A stretch of 30,091 nucleotides of DNA from a virus. Made by a program: the position numbers and the translations under genes. Positions 17,245 through 23,084 of the stretch are shown here, piece by piece. The stretch spans positions 1 to 30,091 of the IMG/VR virus record IMGVR_UViG_3300006071_000066, one strand, 5' to 3'. The notes under the pieces were generated by a model. That model saw only the letters and a list, made by a program, of their open reading frames with translations, ran no database searches and was not told where the DNA came from. Positions within the stretch are counted from its first letter, which is position 1. Each line of letters starts with the position of its first letter.

Positions 17245-17442
17245 ATGATAGATACGATAATATGCTACTTAGAAGATCCTCAATCTAAAAAGATTATACA
17301 AGCAGATTCGGAACATTATTATCTAACAGAAATTATAGAACATAATAAATTAATCCTACATCGGTTTGTAAAAAATAGCTCTGAACATACCCTTTTCTTA
17401 CTTAAATATAGCAATCATATAGAACCGGGAATAATGGAATAA
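17245..17442 (+). CDS. Tandem paralogue 1 (HTLFLLKYS family)
   Basis: A 65-residue protein. The frame is open from ATG 17,200, but that start would lie upstream of the promoter at 17,209-17,237, and starting at 17,245 gives the same length as the two paralogues that follow. The core is YLEDPQSKKII at the N-terminal side and RFVKNSSEHTLFLLKYSNHIE at the C-terminal side. It is the most diverged of the three copies. Function unknown; the lack of membrane segments and the acidic/aromatic make-up suggest a small soluble binder. Confidence 0.7.
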   Translation: MIDTIICYLEDPQSKKIIQADSEHYYLTEIIEHNKLILHRFVKNSSEHTLFLLKYSNHIEPGIME

Positions 17443-17445
17443 ACT

Positions 17446-17649
17446 ATGACAACACAAATTATATATGCTCAACAACTTAATGGAAAAATAATAAAAATAG
17501 ATCCCGCACATAGCTATCTAGATGATTGGGCTAGACAATACCAAATAACTCTTTATCGTTTCGATAAAAATAGTCTCGATCATACCCTTTTCTTGCTTAA
17601 ATACAGCGATCATATAGAAAATCATAATCACTCGGGTAGTGTAAAATGA
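17446..17649 (+). CDS. Tandem paralogue 2 (HTLFLLKYS family)
   Basis: A 67-residue protein with the family layout: NGKIIKIDPAHSYLDDWARQ then LYRFDKNSLDHTLFLLKYSD and HIE, with a His-rich tail. It follows paralogue 1 by 3 bases and overlaps paralogue 3 by 4 bases (ATGA), so one transcript should carry all three. No family name is known to me. Confidence 0.75.
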   Translation: MTTQIIYAQQLNGKIIKIDPAHSYLDDWARQYQITLYRFDKNSLDHTLFLLKYSDHIENHNHSGSVK

Positions 17650-17840
17650 AAATTCAATATATAGAAGATCCTCTAACAGGCACTATTATAAAACAATCTG
17701 CTGACTATTTTATTAGCGATGATTGGTTACATAGTCAAGGTCCCGGCGGGTTTAAATACTACGAATTCGATATCAATAGCCCTAAACACACTTTATTCTT
17801 ACTTAAATATAGTGACCATATAGTGCAGATTTATATATAG
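17646..17840 (+). CDS. Tandem paralogue 3 (HTLFLLKYS family)
   Basis: A 64-residue protein: YIEDPLTGTIIKQSADYFIS, DDWL, then YYEFDINSPKHTLFLLKYSD and HI. DP near the N-terminus, DDW in the middle and HTLFLLKYSDHI at the end are shared with paralogue 2, showing gene duplication in place. It is followed 8 bases later by the acetyltransferase gene. Confidence 0.75.
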   Translation: MKIQYIEDPLTGTIIKQSADYFISDDWLHSQGPGGFKYYEFDINSPKHTLFLLKYSDHIVQIYI

Positions 17841-17848
17841 GAAATTGT

Positions 17849-18409
17849 ATGGAATATTATATAGGAAAAAGTAAAATTACTTACGGCTTATTTAGCTATG
17901 GATGTGAAAATATCTTAATTAAAGAAGCAGGGGAAGGAAAAAATTTGACTATAGGAAATTTTTGTTCTATTGCTCCCCCATTAACAGTATTTTTAGGAGC
18001 TGAACATAGATCAGATTGGATTACGACATATCCATTTGGACATATTCATGAATCAGAATTAGGAACAGAACGTTTTATAGGTCACCCACATAGTAAAGGA
18101 AATGTAATTATAGGTCATGATGTATGGATAGGATACGATGTCACTATTATGAGTGGCGTTAGCATAGGCGATGGCGCAATTATCGGATCTAAAAGTTTAG
18201 TGACTAAAGATGTCTTACCCTATCAAATCGTAGGAGGAAACCCTGCTAGAACTATACGAAATAGATTTGGCGAAGATATTATAAAACTATTATTAAAATT
18301 AAAATGGTGGGACTTGCCTATCGAAGAAATTAAAAAAATTAAAAATATATTGAGCAATACTCCCTCTGTCGAAATCATTACCGATCTGATAAAACAATAT
18401 AGAAATTAA
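17849..18409 (+). CDS. Hexapeptide-repeat acetyltransferase (CatB/XAT-like)
   Basis: A 186-residue left-handed beta-helix enzyme that should move an acetyl group from acetyl-CoA. Hexapeptide turns are visible at LTIGNFCSIAPP and again at VIIGHDVWIGYDVTIMSGVS then IGDGAIIGSKSLVTKDV; the insert loop has the catalytic-type histidine (GAEHR) and the C-terminal cap has IVGGNPAR, as in xenobiotic and O-acetyltransferases. Substrate is unknown; surface glycan or antibiotic-like molecules are the usual targets. GGAAA lies before the ATG. It overlaps the end of the convergent kinase-like gene by 4 bases. Confidence 0.85.
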   Translation: MEYYIGKSKITYGLFSYGCENILIKEAGEGKNLTIGNFCSIAPPLTVFLGAEHRSDWITTYPFGHIHESELGTERFIGHPHSKGNVIIGHDVWIGYDVTIMSGVSIGDGAIIGSKSLVTKDVLPYQIVGGNPARTIRNRFGEDIIKLLLKLKWWDLPIEEIKKIKNILSNTPSVEIITDLIKQYRN

Positions 18410-19320
18410 TTCGAACTAATAACAGGATCCGTGACTACCATTTGAGGCCCTACATTGGTATATCTAATCATGAAATTACCACTATGTAAATCTATGGTAT
18501 GGTTTAAACGAACAATTAATTGAAACGCTTGTACTAACTTACGATCACGTATATTACTATAATCACCCCGGCGAACTGCTTGAGATAACACTTTCACTAA
18601 CTCAGTCCAAATACTATAACTATGATGATCCGTAGGCAAATCAATAGGCGTGATAAAAATACGATTGGCAAAACTGGCAAATAAATCTGGATGAATATGC
18701 GGTACAGCTTCATACGCATCATACAATCTTTCCATGGTATAGGCAAATCGTATGCCTTTACTGGTTTTAAAAGAATCAGCTACATAAATCCTGGGCAAAT
18801 AGGGATTGTTACTCATTAACGGCTGTATGGCACGTACATACTGATAATAGGCATTACTGGTAGGATCAGTGGGCTTCCGCTCAACTTTGACTATTAATGC
18901 AGGATCACTACTATGCTCAAATACTACAGCTTCTACTCCATCACCGATATTGACTCCTAACGGTAAACGGTCTAACCAAGCTTGCTCCGCTGCTTCAGAT
19001 CTGTTACGAGATAAACGCTGCAAAAACGATGGCTTGGCAGCGGCAGGCTGCTGCGTTTGTATAATGTCATCTCGATCTTCATCTAATCTATAACGCCCTA
19101 CTCGATAGGTGTTCTTGGTACCCTTCACTGTCTGCCCTGTAACTAAAGCACGGCTAGCTGCTTTAGAATCAACTCCCTTTCTTGCAGCCCACGCTTCTAA
19201 ATCCATTACTACATACTGCTTATGCTTTTTGCTTAAACGAGAAGTATTGTTAGGATCACATACTTGTATGAGATACCCATTATGATCTCGATCAATAATC
19301 TTAAACTCATATATGCGCAT
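18406..19320 (-). CDS. Protein-kinase-fold protein
   Basis: A 304-residue protein. N-terminal 110 residues are basic and partly disordered. The second part has the kinase landmarks: VVFEHSSDPALIVKVERK with candidate lysine K145, a hinge-like AYTMERLYDAY, the catalytic loop HTIDLHSGNFMIR with D277 and N282, and VVTDPV with D298 in the DFG position. The domain stops right after this Asp, so the C-lobe is very short. It may be a small-molecule or protein kinase, or an inactive relative. Its promoter is AATAAATA at 19,328-19,335, 7 bases before the ATG; base composition is slightly GC-richer than its neighbours. Confidence 0.65.
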   Translation of the reverse strand: MRIYEFKIIDRDHNGYLIQVCDPNNTSRLSKKHKQYVVMDLEAWAARKGVDSKAASRALVTGQTVKGTKNTYRVGRYRLDEDRDDIIQTQQPAAAKPSFLQRLSRNRSEAAEQAWLDRLPLGVNIGDGVEAVVFEHSSDPALIVKVERKPTDPTSNAYYQYVRAIQPLMSNNPYLPRIYVADSFKTSKGIRFAYTMERLYDAYEAVPHIHPDLFASFANRIFITPIDLPTDHHSYSIWTELVKVLSQAVRRGDYSNIRDRKLVQAFQLIVRLNHTIDLHSGNFMIRYTNVGPQMVVTDPVISSN

Positions 19321-19327
19321 AATTGAG

Positions 19328-19335
19328 TATTTATT
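19328..19335 (-). promoter_or_regulatory. Late promoter touching the kinase-like gene
   Basis: AATAAATA on the minus strand ends 7 bases before ATG 19,320. No ribosome site is seen between them, so the mRNA should be leaderless or nearly so. Confidence 0.45.
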
Positions 19336-19345
19336 AAAAACCCAA

Positions 19346-19386
19346 GGTCTATACTAACCCTAAAAAATTACTACGCAAAATTTTTA
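19346..19386 (+). repeat. Intergenic repeat element, copy 2
   Basis: GGTCTATACTAACCCTAAAA then AATTACTACGCAAAATTTTT, close to the copy at 17,155. It lies between two minus-strand genes. Confidence 0.6.
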
Positions 19387-19389
19387 AAC

Positions 19390-19692
19390 CTAGAAAATAA
19401 TATCATTGTCAACAAAATATCCCTCAATGATATTACACACTAACTGCGGATGACAATGCACATACTCACTACGTACCGTGAATCTATCCTTTAATATGCT
19501 TAATATCCTACTCTCATGTAATCGATCAGGTATACTATACGTTTTTAAAAAATAACATTGAGGATTGGCGGTCCTATATGCTCGAAGCCTATTGTCAGGA
19601 TTGCCCGTAATACCTAACTTACAACGGTGCGGCTTGTCTGGATCTACCATGATGTAATAGTAAAGCATATGTTTATTTACTGTGAGGGGCAT
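19390..19692 (-). CDS. GIY-YIG / T5orf172-like small nuclease-fold protein
   Basis: The 100-residue protein has the compact GIY-YIG-type layout seen in T5orf172 proteins: a YYYIMVD strand, the KLGIT strand followed by a helix with Arg (NPDNRLRAYRTANPQ), an FLKTYSI strand, a helix with His-Glu (LHESRIL), and SEYVHC near the end. Such proteins are small endonucleases or DNA-binding modules. In-frame starts lie at 19,692 and slightly downstream (MLYYYIM). Repeat elements flank it on both sides, which could mean it was inserted as a unit. Confidence 0.65.
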   Translation of the reverse strand: MPLTVNKHMLYYYIMVDPDKPHRCKLGITGNPDNRLRAYRTANPQCYFLKTYSIPDRLHESRILSILKDRFTVRSEYVHCHPQLVCNIIEGYFVDNDIIF

Positions 19693-19740
19693 AGTACCCT
19701 AAAAATCTGCGCTGCAAAAAATAAAAGGTCTGGAGATCTC
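19690..19740 (+). repeat. Intergenic repeat element, copy 3
   Basis: CATAGTACCCTAAAAATCTG then CGCTGCAAAAAATA, followed by CTGGAGATCTCGG, matching both blocks of copy 1 at about the same distance. It marks the edge of region 1. Confidence 0.6.
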
Positions 19741-19924
19741 GGCCCCTGGTGATTTTTAACCCCATGGTGGGAAAAATCGCATGCCGAAAATTTTTTTAAA
19801 TGCAAGCTTTTTATTTTATATGCCCCCCACTATATTGCTTGCAAAAGTTTTAAAAGCATGCTTAAGCATGCTTATTTTTTACACGCGCTGTAACACATGC
19901 TGTTACGCATAGCAAGCAAAATAA

Positions 19925-19949
19925 AATAGGGGGACGCAGCCCCCCTATT
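19925..19949. terminator. Strong G/C stem-loop
   Basis: Perfect 9-bp stem AATAGGGGG / CCCCCTATT around ACGCAGC. It carries the GGGACGC-AGCCCC core found in several later hairpins. No T-run follows. Confidence 0.6.
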
Positions 19950-20058
19950 GCATGCACGCTACACACACGCACTGCTTGCATATTGCAGTACACTGTGCTA
20001 GCGCATGCAGCGCACTAGCATATTGTATGCACATTGTACAATTAAATTTAAGTAATAT

Positions 20059-20137
20059 AACTTTGCATAACTTAACAAAACTATGCTTGCATTAAGTGTG
20101 CTATATGCTAGCATTAGCAACGTAGCAATAACGCTAC
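20059..20137 (+). promoter_or_regulatory. Promoter-leader cassette 1
   Basis: Upstream box AACTTTGCAT+AACTTAACAAAA (20,059-20,080), 6 bases, TTGCAT (20,087-20,092), 16 bases, TGC+TAGCAT (20,109-20,114). The hairpin CGTAGC-AATAAC-GCTAC begins at 20,121, seven bases after the -10. Confidence 0.8.
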
Positions 20138-20158
20138 ATAACACACAGCAGTAACAGT

Positions 20159-20506
20159 ATGCAAACGCAACAACAAGCAGCAACGCAAGCACAAACGCAA
20201 ACAAAGCGCAAGTACACTAAGCGCAAACAGCAGTTGCGTTTAGTTACTAGTGCTGCTACTACAGCAGCAGCGCAAGCAGCAGCAAACGCTACTAACAATG
20301 CTACAGCAAAGCGCAACAGCGCATTGCACACGCAGCGTATGCTTAACTTTGCAACAGCGCAAAACGCAACGCAAATTAACAAAGCATTGTATACTAGCAA
20401 AGTGCGTTATTTGCAAGCATGTATTGCACATAACACAGCAATGCAGCAGTTGCAAGCGCAAATTACTGCACACTTGCTTAAAGTAGCAGTAGTATTACAG
20501 TATTAA
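20159..20506 (+). CDS. Unknown 115-residue basic protein lacking D, E, G, P and W
   Basis: The frame follows promoter cassette 1 directly and ends before a strong terminator, which is the main evidence for it. The product is Gln/Ala/Thr/Lys-rich (MQTQQQAATQAQTQTKRKYT start), helical in outlook and very basic, with no acidic residue at all. The DNA has no GA, GG, TC or CC, so TGA stops cannot occur and open frames arise more easily; other frames here are open too. There is no Shine-Dalgarno. It could be a DNA/RNA-binding protein, or the transcript rather than the protein may be the functional product. Confidence 0.5.
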   Translation: MQTQQQAATQAQTQTKRKYTKRKQQLRLVTSAATTAAAQAAANATNNATAKRNSALHTQRMLNFATAQNATQINKALYTSKVRYLQACIAHNTAMQQLQAQITAHLLKVAVVLQY

Positions 20507-20543
20507 AATAAAGCGCACACAGTAACTACAACACTATACAGTT

Positions 20544-20577
20544 GCACACGCTATGCAAGTAGCGTGTGCTTTTTTTT
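20544..20577 (+). terminator. Rho-independent terminator
   Basis: Perfect 10-bp stem GCACACGCTA / TAGCGTGTGC around TGCAAG, followed by eight T. It is the best terminator in the window and ends the 20,159 unit. Confidence 0.9.
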
Positions 20578-20699
20578 GCGCATAACAAACACAGCAGCGC
20601 ACGCAGCGCACGCAGTATAGAGGGACGTTTAAACTATATGCGTTGTAGTTTTAAGTAGCAAGTTACACACAGCAGCGCACGCAGCGCACGCGCTGCACA

Positions 20700-20714
20700 G
20701 GGACGCAGCGTCCC
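20700..20714. repeat. GGGACG-CAG-CGTCCC hairpin
   Basis: A 6-bp perfect stem with a three-base loop, member of the GGGACGCRG stem-loop set. Confidence 0.65.
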
Positions 20715-20809
20715 AGTTTTGTGCGCTATAAAACTTGTATAGTTTTTGTATGTATAAAAAAATGTGTATGTATAACGTCCCTGTGCTAACGTGTGCAGCG
20801 CGTATAAAA

Positions 20810-20888
20810 AACTTTGCATAACTTAACAAAAAAACGCTTGTATTACTTGCGCGTTATGCTAAACTAAAAAACGTAGCAGTACGCTACG
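20810..20888 (+). promoter_or_regulatory. Promoter-leader cassette 2
   Basis: The upstream box (20,810-20,831) is identical to cassette 1, then 6 bases, TTGTAT (20,838-20,843), 16 bases, TGC+TAAACT (20,860-20,865), and hairpin CGTAGC-AGTAC-GCTACG at 20,872-20,888. Confidence 0.8.
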
Positions 20889-20908
20889 CAACACAAAAAG
20901 CACAGCAT

Positions 20909-21475
20909 ATGCAACAACAGCAACAACAAGTAGCGCAGCAAGTAGCAGCGCTATTAGCAAACACAAGCGTAACTTTTGCTTGTGTACAGTACACAACGCA
21001 AGTAGCAACAGCAGCAGCGCATAAGCACGTAAACATACAAAAGCACACAGTTGCTAACGTGCAATTGTTTGCAAACATTAACGCTGCTACAAGCGTATTT
21101 GCTAACGCTGTAAAGCGTAATGCACAGCAACATGCTAACTGCGCAGCAGCAGTTGCAAACTTTACAGCACAGCAAAATTACTTTATGCACACTAACTGCT
21201 ACAGCATTGTGCAGCATAAAAACAACAGTAATTTGTACTTGTATTGCATTTACAACAATGCGCGTAGTTACTACACAATTAACAACGTGCGTGCTACTAA
21301 GCAGCAAGTTGCACAATACTTAACAGCAAGCGCAGCACAGCAGTTACTTAACGCTAGCAACGTAACGCACAACAAAACGCACAACGTAACGCATAGCGTT
21401 GTAGTGCGTACAATTGCTTTGCACAACATACAGCGCATTAAAGCAAAGCGTAAACAGTTACAGTTTGCAGCGTAA
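20909..21475 (+). CDS. Unknown 188-residue protein lacking D, E, G, P and W
   Basis: The longest frame of the biased tract follows cassette 2 and ends before a terminator. It opens with six Gln after Met, then an Ala/Thr/Val-rich part, and the C-terminal 75 residues look like a normal folded domain: NLYLYCIYNNARSYYTINN, ATKQQVAQYLTASAAQQLL and VVVRTIALHNIQRIKAKRK. That part reads as if Asp/Glu/Gly had been replaced by Asn/Gln/Ala in an ordinary sequence. It has no acidic residue. There is no Shine-Dalgarno. Coding is likely because of this domain-like C-terminus; function unknown. Confidence 0.6.
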   Translation: MQQQQQQVAQQVAALLANTSVTFACVQYTTQVATAAAHKHVNIQKHTVANVQLFANINAATSVFANAVKRNAQQHANCAAAVANFTAQQNYFMHTNCYSIVQHKNNSNLYLYCIYNNARSYYTINNVRATKQQVAQYLTASAAQQLLNASNVTHNKTHNVTHSVVVRTIALHNIQRIKAKRKQLQFAA

Positions 21476-21497
21476 CTAAGCGCACAGCAACACGCAG

Positions 21498-21529
21498 CAC
21501 ACGCTATGCAAATAGCGTGTGTTTTTTTT
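21498..21529 (+). terminator. Rho-independent terminator
   Basis: Stem CACACGCTA / TAGCGTGTG around TGCAAA, followed by eight T. Nearly the same as the terminator at 20,544. Confidence 0.9.
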
Positions 21530-21701
21530 GCGCGTAACAAACACAAACACAATAGCAGTTGTATAGAGGGACGTTTAAACTATGCGCGTTGTAGTTTTAC
21601 AAGTAGCAGCAGCGTGCGCTGTACAGAGGGACGCAGCGTGTATGTATAATGTTAACGCCCCCCTCTATTGTGCGCGTGCGTGCTGTTACAGCGTGTGTTT
21701 A

Positions 21702-21780
21702 AACTTTGCAAAACTTAACAAAAATGTGCTTGCGTTAGTTGTGCATTGTGCTATTATTAGCAACGTAGCAATAACGCTAC
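21702..21780 (+). promoter_or_regulatory. Promoter-leader cassette 3
   Basis: Box AACTTTGCAA+AACTTAACAAAA (21,702-21,723), 6 bases, TTGCGT (21,730-21,735), 16 bases, TATTAT (21,752-21,757) with TGC ahead, hairpin from 21,764. Confidence 0.8.
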
Positions 21781-21799
21781 AAACACAAAGTAACTTAAA

Positions 21800-21979
21800 A
21801 TGCATATTGCAACTAATATTTACTTAAAAAATACAGCGCAAGTAACGCAACAACAAATTGCGTTGTTTAACGCGCTGCAACAGCAAGTTAACGCACTTGT
21901 AGCACAGTACGCTAATATTATTAGCGACGACGCTGTAAGCGCGTACATTTGCGACGACGCTAACGTAGCGTTGTATTAA
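21800..21979 (+). CDS. Small unknown protein (59 residues) behind cassette 3
   Basis: Reads MHIATNIYLKNTAQVTQQQI at the start, then a helical Gln/Ala/Asn middle and two ISDD / ICDD repeats near the end. It has no Gly, Pro, Glu or Trp; its only GA dinucleotides lie in the GACGAC pairs that encode Asp-Asp. The coding strand has no TC, CC or GG. No Shine-Dalgarno. A long hairpin and a second gene follow on the same transcript. Function unknown. Confidence 0.6.
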   Translation: MHIATNIYLKNTAQVTQQQIALFNALQQQVNALVAQYANIISDDAVSAYICDDANVALY

Positions 21980-21988
21980 CTTGTAACA

Positions 21989-22017
21989 GCGTGCACAGTA
22001 GCGTATACTGTGCACGC
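21989..22017. terminator. Long perfect stem-loop between two genes
   Basis: Twelve-base-pair stem GCGTGCACAGTA / TACTGTGCACGC with loop GCGTA. There is no T-run, so it may act as an RNA processing or stability element rather than a terminator. Confidence 0.65.
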
Positions 22018-22040
22018 ACTTAACAAAAAGTAGTAATATT

Positions 22041-22274
22041 ATGCATACACTGGAAGTAAATTATCCGCTTGCGTTGTATATTAACAACGCAGACATTGAT
22101 AGCGACATTATTGCTGCTGTAGCTGTAGCTAGCAACGGCAGTGGCGCGGGTTTTGGCATACGCGACATTACGTTTACGTTTAACACTGCTGCTGCTGCTA
22201 ATGCTGCTGCTGCGCGTGCTAAAACTGTGCATAACAGCATAACGTGCAGCGTGTACGCTAACAGCTACGCTTAA
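22041..22274 (+). CDS. Unknown 77-residue protein, second gene of the cassette 3 unit
   Basis: MHTLEVNYPLALYINNADID at the N-terminus, a Gly-rich turn (SNGSGAGFGIRDIT) and an Ala-rich helix (NTAAAANAAAARAK). The alternating strand-turn-helix layout looks like a genuine small domain, and acidic residues are present here. The coding strand holds a single TCC as its only TC/CC. No ribosome site is seen before the ATG. Function unknown. Confidence 0.65.
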   Translation: MHTLEVNYPLALYINNADIDSDIIAAVAVASNGSGAGFGIRDITFTFNTAAAANAAAARAKTVHNSITCSVYANSYA

Positions 22275-22279
22275 ACGCT

Positions 22280-22311
22280 AGCAGCTAGTTTGCACATGCA
22301 AGCTAGCTGCT
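22280..22311. terminator. Stem-loop after the 22,041 gene
   Basis: AGCAGCTAG / CTAGCTGCT arms with a second inner stem TTGCA / TGCAA. No T-run follows. Confidence 0.6.
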
Positions 22312-22332
22312 GTTACACAGCGGGGCATTAAC

Positions 22333-22365
22333 GTGCGTGCGTAGTTGTTTATGCTACGCACGCAC
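22333..22365. terminator. GTGCGTGCGTAG stem-loop
   Basis: Perfect 12-bp stem GTGCGTGCGTAG / CTACGCACGCAC around TTGTTTATG. Related hairpins stand at 22,741 and 24,664. Confidence 0.65.
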
Positions 22366-22383
22366 AGCAACTTAAGCAAAGTA

Positions 22384-22404
22384 TAGAGGGGCCGCGTCCC
22401 TCTA
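22384..22404. terminator. TAGAGGG stem-loop
   Basis: TAGAGGG / CCCTCTA around GCCGCGT; in the reverse direction it carries GGGACGCGGCCCC. It lies just before cassette 4. Confidence 0.65.
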
Positions 22405-22435
22405 AAATACTTTGCATTTTTTTGCTGTGTAGTTT

Positions 22436-22515
22436 AACTTTGCATAACTTAACAAAAATGTGCTTGCGTTAGTTGTGCATTGTGCTATTATTAGCAACGT
22501 AGCAATAACGCTACG
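22436..22515 (+). promoter_or_regulatory. Promoter-leader cassette 4
   Basis: Upstream box 22,436-22,457 identical to cassettes 1 and 2, 6 bases, TTGCGT (22,464-22,469), 16 bases, TATTAT (22,486-22,491), hairpin CGTAGC-AATAAC-GCTACG from 22,498. Confidence 0.85.
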
Positions 22516-22538
22516 CATTACTACAAAGTAGTTACACA

Positions 22539-22730
22539 ATGCAAATACAACTTACAATTGCGCTTAACAACAAAAACAGCAAAAAAGTTGCAATGCAGCA
22601 ACTTATGCTATTTAAAAAACTAGAGCAGTATGCTAATATGCTTGTAGAGCAGCATACTGACGCTGTTAACAGCAAAGTGCAAATAGTTAAAGTACACGTA
22701 TACGACGACGCTAATAATTTAATAGTTTAA
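22539..22730 (+). CDS. Unknown 63-residue protein behind cassette 4
   Basis: A strand-helix-strand protein: MQIQLTIALNNKNSKKVAMQ, then QQLMLFKKLEQYANMLVEQH and VQIVKVHVYDDANNLIV. The ferredoxin-like alternation suggests a folded domain. No TC, CC or GG on the coding strand and no Shine-Dalgarno. A hairpin and a gene with a clear ribosome site follow on the same transcript. Function unknown. Confidence 0.7.
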   Translation: MQIQLTIALNNKNSKKVAMQQLMLFKKLEQYANMLVEQHTDAVNSKVQIVKVHVYDDANNLIV

Positions 22731-22740
22731 CTTGCACATA

Positions 22741-22769
22741 TGCGTGCGTAGTGTTATGCTACGCACGCA
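22741..22769. terminator. Intergenic stem-loop inside the cassette 4 unit
   Basis: TGCGTGCGTAG / CTACGCACGCA around TGTTATG, without a T-run. The counterpart in the cassette 5 unit is at 24,664. It may let part of the transcripts stop or protect RNA ends. Confidence 0.65.
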
Positions 22770-22792
22770 CTTTAACACTAAGGACTTGTAAC

Positions 22793-23014
22793 ATGAGCAT
22801 GCACGCAGATTACACAGACGACGCTACGCGCAACGTGTACGGGCACAAGCATACTAGCGGAGCAGCACGCATTGACGCGCTGCTTATAGACGGCGCTACA
22901 GGCGCTGTGTTGGAGCAGGAGCGCACTAGCTGGCAGGAGCACTTGCGGCACTTGCGCGAAGTACACGGCGTTAACGTAGTTGTTACTGCGCAGGGCGTTT
23001 ACTTTATTGGCTAA
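22793..23014 (+). CDS. Unknown 73-residue protein, second gene of the cassette 4 unit
   Basis: I chose ATG 22,793 because AAGG lies 9 bases upstream (22,780-22,783); an in-frame upstream start would run through the hairpin. The protein is acidic and His-rich (DYTDDATRNVYGHKHTSG), then an ordered part VLEQERTSWQEHLRHLREVH and VNVVVTAQGVYFIG. GA and GG are frequent here, yet the coding strand has no TC or CC at all. Function unknown. Confidence 0.7.
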   Translation: MSMHADYTDDATRNVYGHKHTSGAARIDALLIDGATGAVLEQERTSWQEHLRHLREVHGVNVVVTAQGVYFIG

Positions 23015-23019
23015 AACTT

Positions 23020-23063
23020 AAAATGCACGCTGCAGAGCAGCAATCTCTGCAGTGGGGCATTTT
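23020..23063. terminator. Probable bidirectional terminator
   Basis: Nested arms AAAATGC / GCATTTT and CTGCAGAG / CTCTGCAG around CAGCAAT. A-run and T-run on the two sides suit termination in both directions. Confidence 0.7.
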
Positions 23064-23084
23064 CAAAATAGGCCCTGATAAGGC

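Larger units (their letters stand above)
19693..20158. other. Gene-free, palindrome-rich junction between the two modules
   Basis: The stretch holds repeat copy 3, a bulged hairpin GATTTTT-CCC / GGG-AAAAATC (19,751-19,778), TGCAAGC/GCTTGCA arms (19,801-19,843), a perfect 20-base palindrome AAGCATGCTTAAGCATGCTT (19,854-19,873) followed by ATTTTTT, GTAACA/TGTTAC arms (19,890 area), a strong G/C hairpin at 19,925-19,949 and then promoter cassette 1. Base composition changes abruptly here. It may be a replication, recombination or termination site. Confidence 0.7.
20507..20908 (+). other. Intergenic stretch between cassettes 1 and 2
   Basis: Holds a rho-independent terminator, the element GTATAGAGGGACG-TTTAAAC at 20,615, direct GCAGCGCAC repeats, a GGGACG-CAG-CGTCCC hairpin at 20,700-20,714, and promoter cassette 2. 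No gene is convincing here. Confidence 0.7.
21476..21799 (+). other. Intergenic stretch between the 20,909 unit and the 21,800 gene
   Basis: Contains the terminator at 21,498, a second copy of the GTATAGAGGGACG-TTTAAAC element at 21,561, an AGAGGG ... CCCTCT pair of arms (about 21,623-21,667), and cassette 3. No coding region is convincing. Confidence 0.7.

Noticed and set aside
19998-21552. Long minus-strand and alternative-frame ORFs (for example about 20,954-21,316 minus)
   Set aside because: With no GA/TC in the tract, TGA stops cannot occur in any frame, so open frames are expected by chance. None has a promoter or start context like the plus-strand frames.
19945-21566. Low-complexity assembly or basecalling artefact
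   Set aside because: The tract has varied sequence, ordered promoters, terminators and long frames; random errors would not remove four dinucleotides so completely. Only reads could exclude it fully.
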